The position numbers and the translations under genes are program-made. DNA of 64,000 nt from Bacillota bacterium (GTDB taxonomy: Bacteria > Bacillota > Clostridia > Acetivibrionales > DTU013): positions 1-64,000 of the forward strand of contig JAFABI010000002.1 in the NCBI GenBank assembly GCA_023426125.1. The letters are read 5' to 3'. The notes beneath the pieces were generated by a model, which saw only the letters and a list, made by a program, of their open reading frames with translations, made no database searches and was not told the DNA's origin. Positions 62,889 through 64,000 of the stretch are shown here, in pieces (position 1 is the first letter of the stretch; each line of letters begins with the position of its first letter).

Positions 62889-62981
62889 AGGGGACACACC
62901 CGCTGAGTCACGGGTATACAGGGTGCAGGGACACACCCGCTGAGTAACGGGTCACGGGATATAAGGAGGGAATTGTCCCTG
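62889..62981 (+). repeat. Tandem GGGACACACCCGCTGAGT repeat
   Basis: Two copies of GGGACACACCCGCTGAGTnACGGGT within 45 bases, then AAGGAGGGAATTGTCCCT. ACCCG/CGGGT forms a small stem in each copy. Related to 16407-16460. Confidence 0.6.
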
Positions 62982-63015
62982 TTTGAAGGGCGAGGGGAAC
63001 AGGAGGGAAGTCGTT

Positions 63016-63729
63016 TTGGCAAGAAGACCTTTGATTGGCATTACTCCCGGGTATATGGATGAGAAGAACAGGATGTTTATTTCCAGAGGTTATGTTGAAG
63101 GAGTGAATAAAGCCGGAGGCCTGGCGGTGCTGTTACCGCTGTCCGTTGATGAAGCTGTGTTGAAGGCCGCAATGGAGAACTGTGACGGCTTTTTATTGTC
63201 CGGAGGGCCGGACATTGACGCCAAATACTATGGAGAGCCGAATTACCGCTTTAATGGCGGGATTAATCCGGCAAGAGACAGAATGGAAGTGTACATCGCC
63301 GAACGAGCCGTTGCTGAAGGAAAGCCTGTGCTTGGAATATGCAGAGGTATTCAGGTACTGAATGTGGCGCTTGGAGGGAGTCTGTACCAGGATATCCATT
63401 CACAGATAAAAGACAGGGATTTGCTGAAGCATTCCCAGGAAGCTCCGGAATGGTATCCCATCCATGACGTTTCGGTGGCAAAAGCTTCAAAGCTCTGGGC
63501 TTGTTACGGAAAAGAGACACTTGAGGTAAACTCTTTCCACCACCAGGCGGTAAAACTGCCTGGAACAGGACTGAAACCTGTGTCCTGGACCGTTGACGGG
63601 ATTATTGAAGCCATTGAACATGAAGATCACCCTTTTGCCGTGGGCGTGCAGTGGCACCCTGAATTGATGTGGCAGGAAGATGCCGGGGTTTTGAAGCTGT
63701 TTGAGGCCTTTGTAAGCGCGGCCGTGTGA
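63016..63729 (+). CDS. Gamma-glutamyl-GABA hydrolase family peptidase (C26, PuuD-like)
   Basis: A 237-residue class I glutamine-amidotransferase-like hydrolase. The nucleophile elbow GICRGIQVLN (Cys near residue 110) and the catalytic VGVQWHPE (His near 215) are intact, and FLLSGGPDIDAKYY near 65 is typical of the group. It cleaves gamma-glutamyl amides; its neighbourhood with glnA suggests glutamate/glutamine recycling. A TTG start at 63016 is chosen because AGGAGGG lies 8 bases upstream. Confidence 0.88.
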   Translation: MARRPLIGITPGYMDEKNRMFISRGYVEGVNKAGGLAVLLPLSVDEAVLKAAMENCDGFLLSGGPDIDAKYYGEPNYRFNGGINPARDRMEVYIAERAVAEGKPVLGICRGIQVLNVALGGSLYQDIHSQIKDRDLLKHSQEAPEWYPIHDVSVAKASKLWACYGKETLEVNSFHHQAVKLPGTGLKPVSWTVDGIIEAIEHEDHPFAVGVQWHPELMWQEDAGVLKLFEAFVSAAV

Positions 63730-63861
63730 CGGTATTCCCTGGCTCATGGGCTGCCCGCTACCCATACGTCCTCAACCGTCCAAATTAGTGGACAAAGGGC
63801 CAATTCGCTTTGGTGCCATGGCTATTTTACCGTTTTTGTGCTAAAATGGCATCAGGCGATA

Positions 63862-63945
63862 TCGAACGGATAATGTTTCAACATTGTTCGCTTCGATTAC
63901 ATTGGTTAATAACGCAAAATAAGCATTTCCTTTTTGCGTTTATTT
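63862..63945 (+). promoter_or_regulatory. Tandem-hairpin leader, copy 2
   Basis: CGGATAATGTT-TCA-ACATTGTTCG, then CTTCGATTACAT, then ACGCAAAA...TTTTTGCGT with a T-rich end. It matches copy 1 at 56559 almost base for base through the first hairpin and spacer. It precedes the start of the last gene. A possible -10 (TAAAAT) lies at 63842. Confidence 0.55.
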
Positions 63946-63968
63946 ATAGTTGAAGGAGTATGATGCAC

Positions 63969-64000
63969 ATGGCAGACAGGTTCGCCGTCGGCGATATCGT
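63969..64000 (+). CDS. Start of an unidentified gene, cut by the window end
   Basis: Only eleven residues (MADRFAVGDIV) are visible, preceded by GAAGGAG 10 bases upstream of ATG 63969; two in-frame ATG codons at 63960 and 63963 are alternatives. Too short to identify. Confidence 0.55.
   Translation, partial: MADRFAVGDI

Noticed and set aside
1..64000. tRNA, rRNA and CRISPR arrays
   Set aside because: None was found by reading for their conserved cores or regular repeat-spacer layout.

Overview
The window is a chromosomal segment of an anaerobic, endospore-forming, flagellated, Gram-positive Clostridia bacterium with an S-layer. The inference rests on the sporulation block ywmB-murA-spoIID-spoIIQ-spoIIID-mbl followed by two flagellar rod/hook genes, on five secreted proteins with S-layer homology (SLH) domains, on a six-subunit Ech-type [NiFe] hydrogenase with hypA and hypB, on rubredoxin, and on an unadenylylated-type glutamine synthetase. 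The set resembles the cellulolytic clostridia (Acetivibrio/Ruminiclostridium-like), but no marker here fixes the genus. No rRNA, tRNA or CRISPR array was seen.

Layout. 1-2 kb: a LarA-family racemase, then a cobalamin riboswitch. 2.1-20.4 kb: a 2750-residue riboswitch-controlled surface protein with a transcobalamin-like DUF4430 domain and C-terminal SLH repeats, a convergent prepilin peptidase, and two paralogous Fn3-SLH proteins. 20.9-25.4 kb: ywmB, murA, spoIID, spoIIQ. 25.86-35.42 kb: spoIIID, split by an inserted element. 35.8-40.3 kb: mbl, flhO, flhP, a FlgJ-like rod-binding protein and a phosphodiester-glycosidase-family protein. 40.4-48.3 kb: a YcdB-SLH protein, a Cys-rich protein, rho with a hexapeptide-repeat insert, rpmE, a DUF1385 gene and prmC. 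48.8-55.0 kb: echABCDEF-hypAB. 55.2-60.7 kb: a truncated AgrC-like sensor, a previously uncalled 40-residue AgrD-like cyclic-lactone peptide, a GH8-like protein, a PAS-PP2C phosphatase, yyaC, a small membrane protein and rubredoxin. 60.7-64 kb: glnA and an ANTAR regulator with matching RNA hairpins, a C26 amidohydrolase, and the start of a further gene.

Main discovery. The canonical spoIIID (next to mbl, as in Bacillus) is cut in two inside its helix-turn-helix. The N-terminal 38 codons lie at 25863-25976 and the C-terminal 49 codons at 35274-35423. Both junctions carry the same 7-bp core GTACATA, and joining them restores an in-frame 87-residue SpoIIID. The 9,297-bp insert ends with a large serine recombinase whose stop codon lies on the right core. 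It also carries a divergent complete spoIIID, whose GTG start overlaps the stop codon of the interrupted host half (GTGA), and a 2074-residue SLH protein. The arrangement resembles the skin element of sigK, but in the gene for SpoIIID, and with a built-in substitute copy that can use the host promoter. Excision itself is not shown by this sequence.

Other points of interest are the B12 riboswitch/DUF4430 surface protein, the Ser-lactone autoinducer beside a kinase-less sensor, ANTAR-type antitermination hairpins before glnA and before the ANTAR gene itself, a duplicated two-hairpin leader (56.56 and 63.86 kb), and several foldback repeat families.
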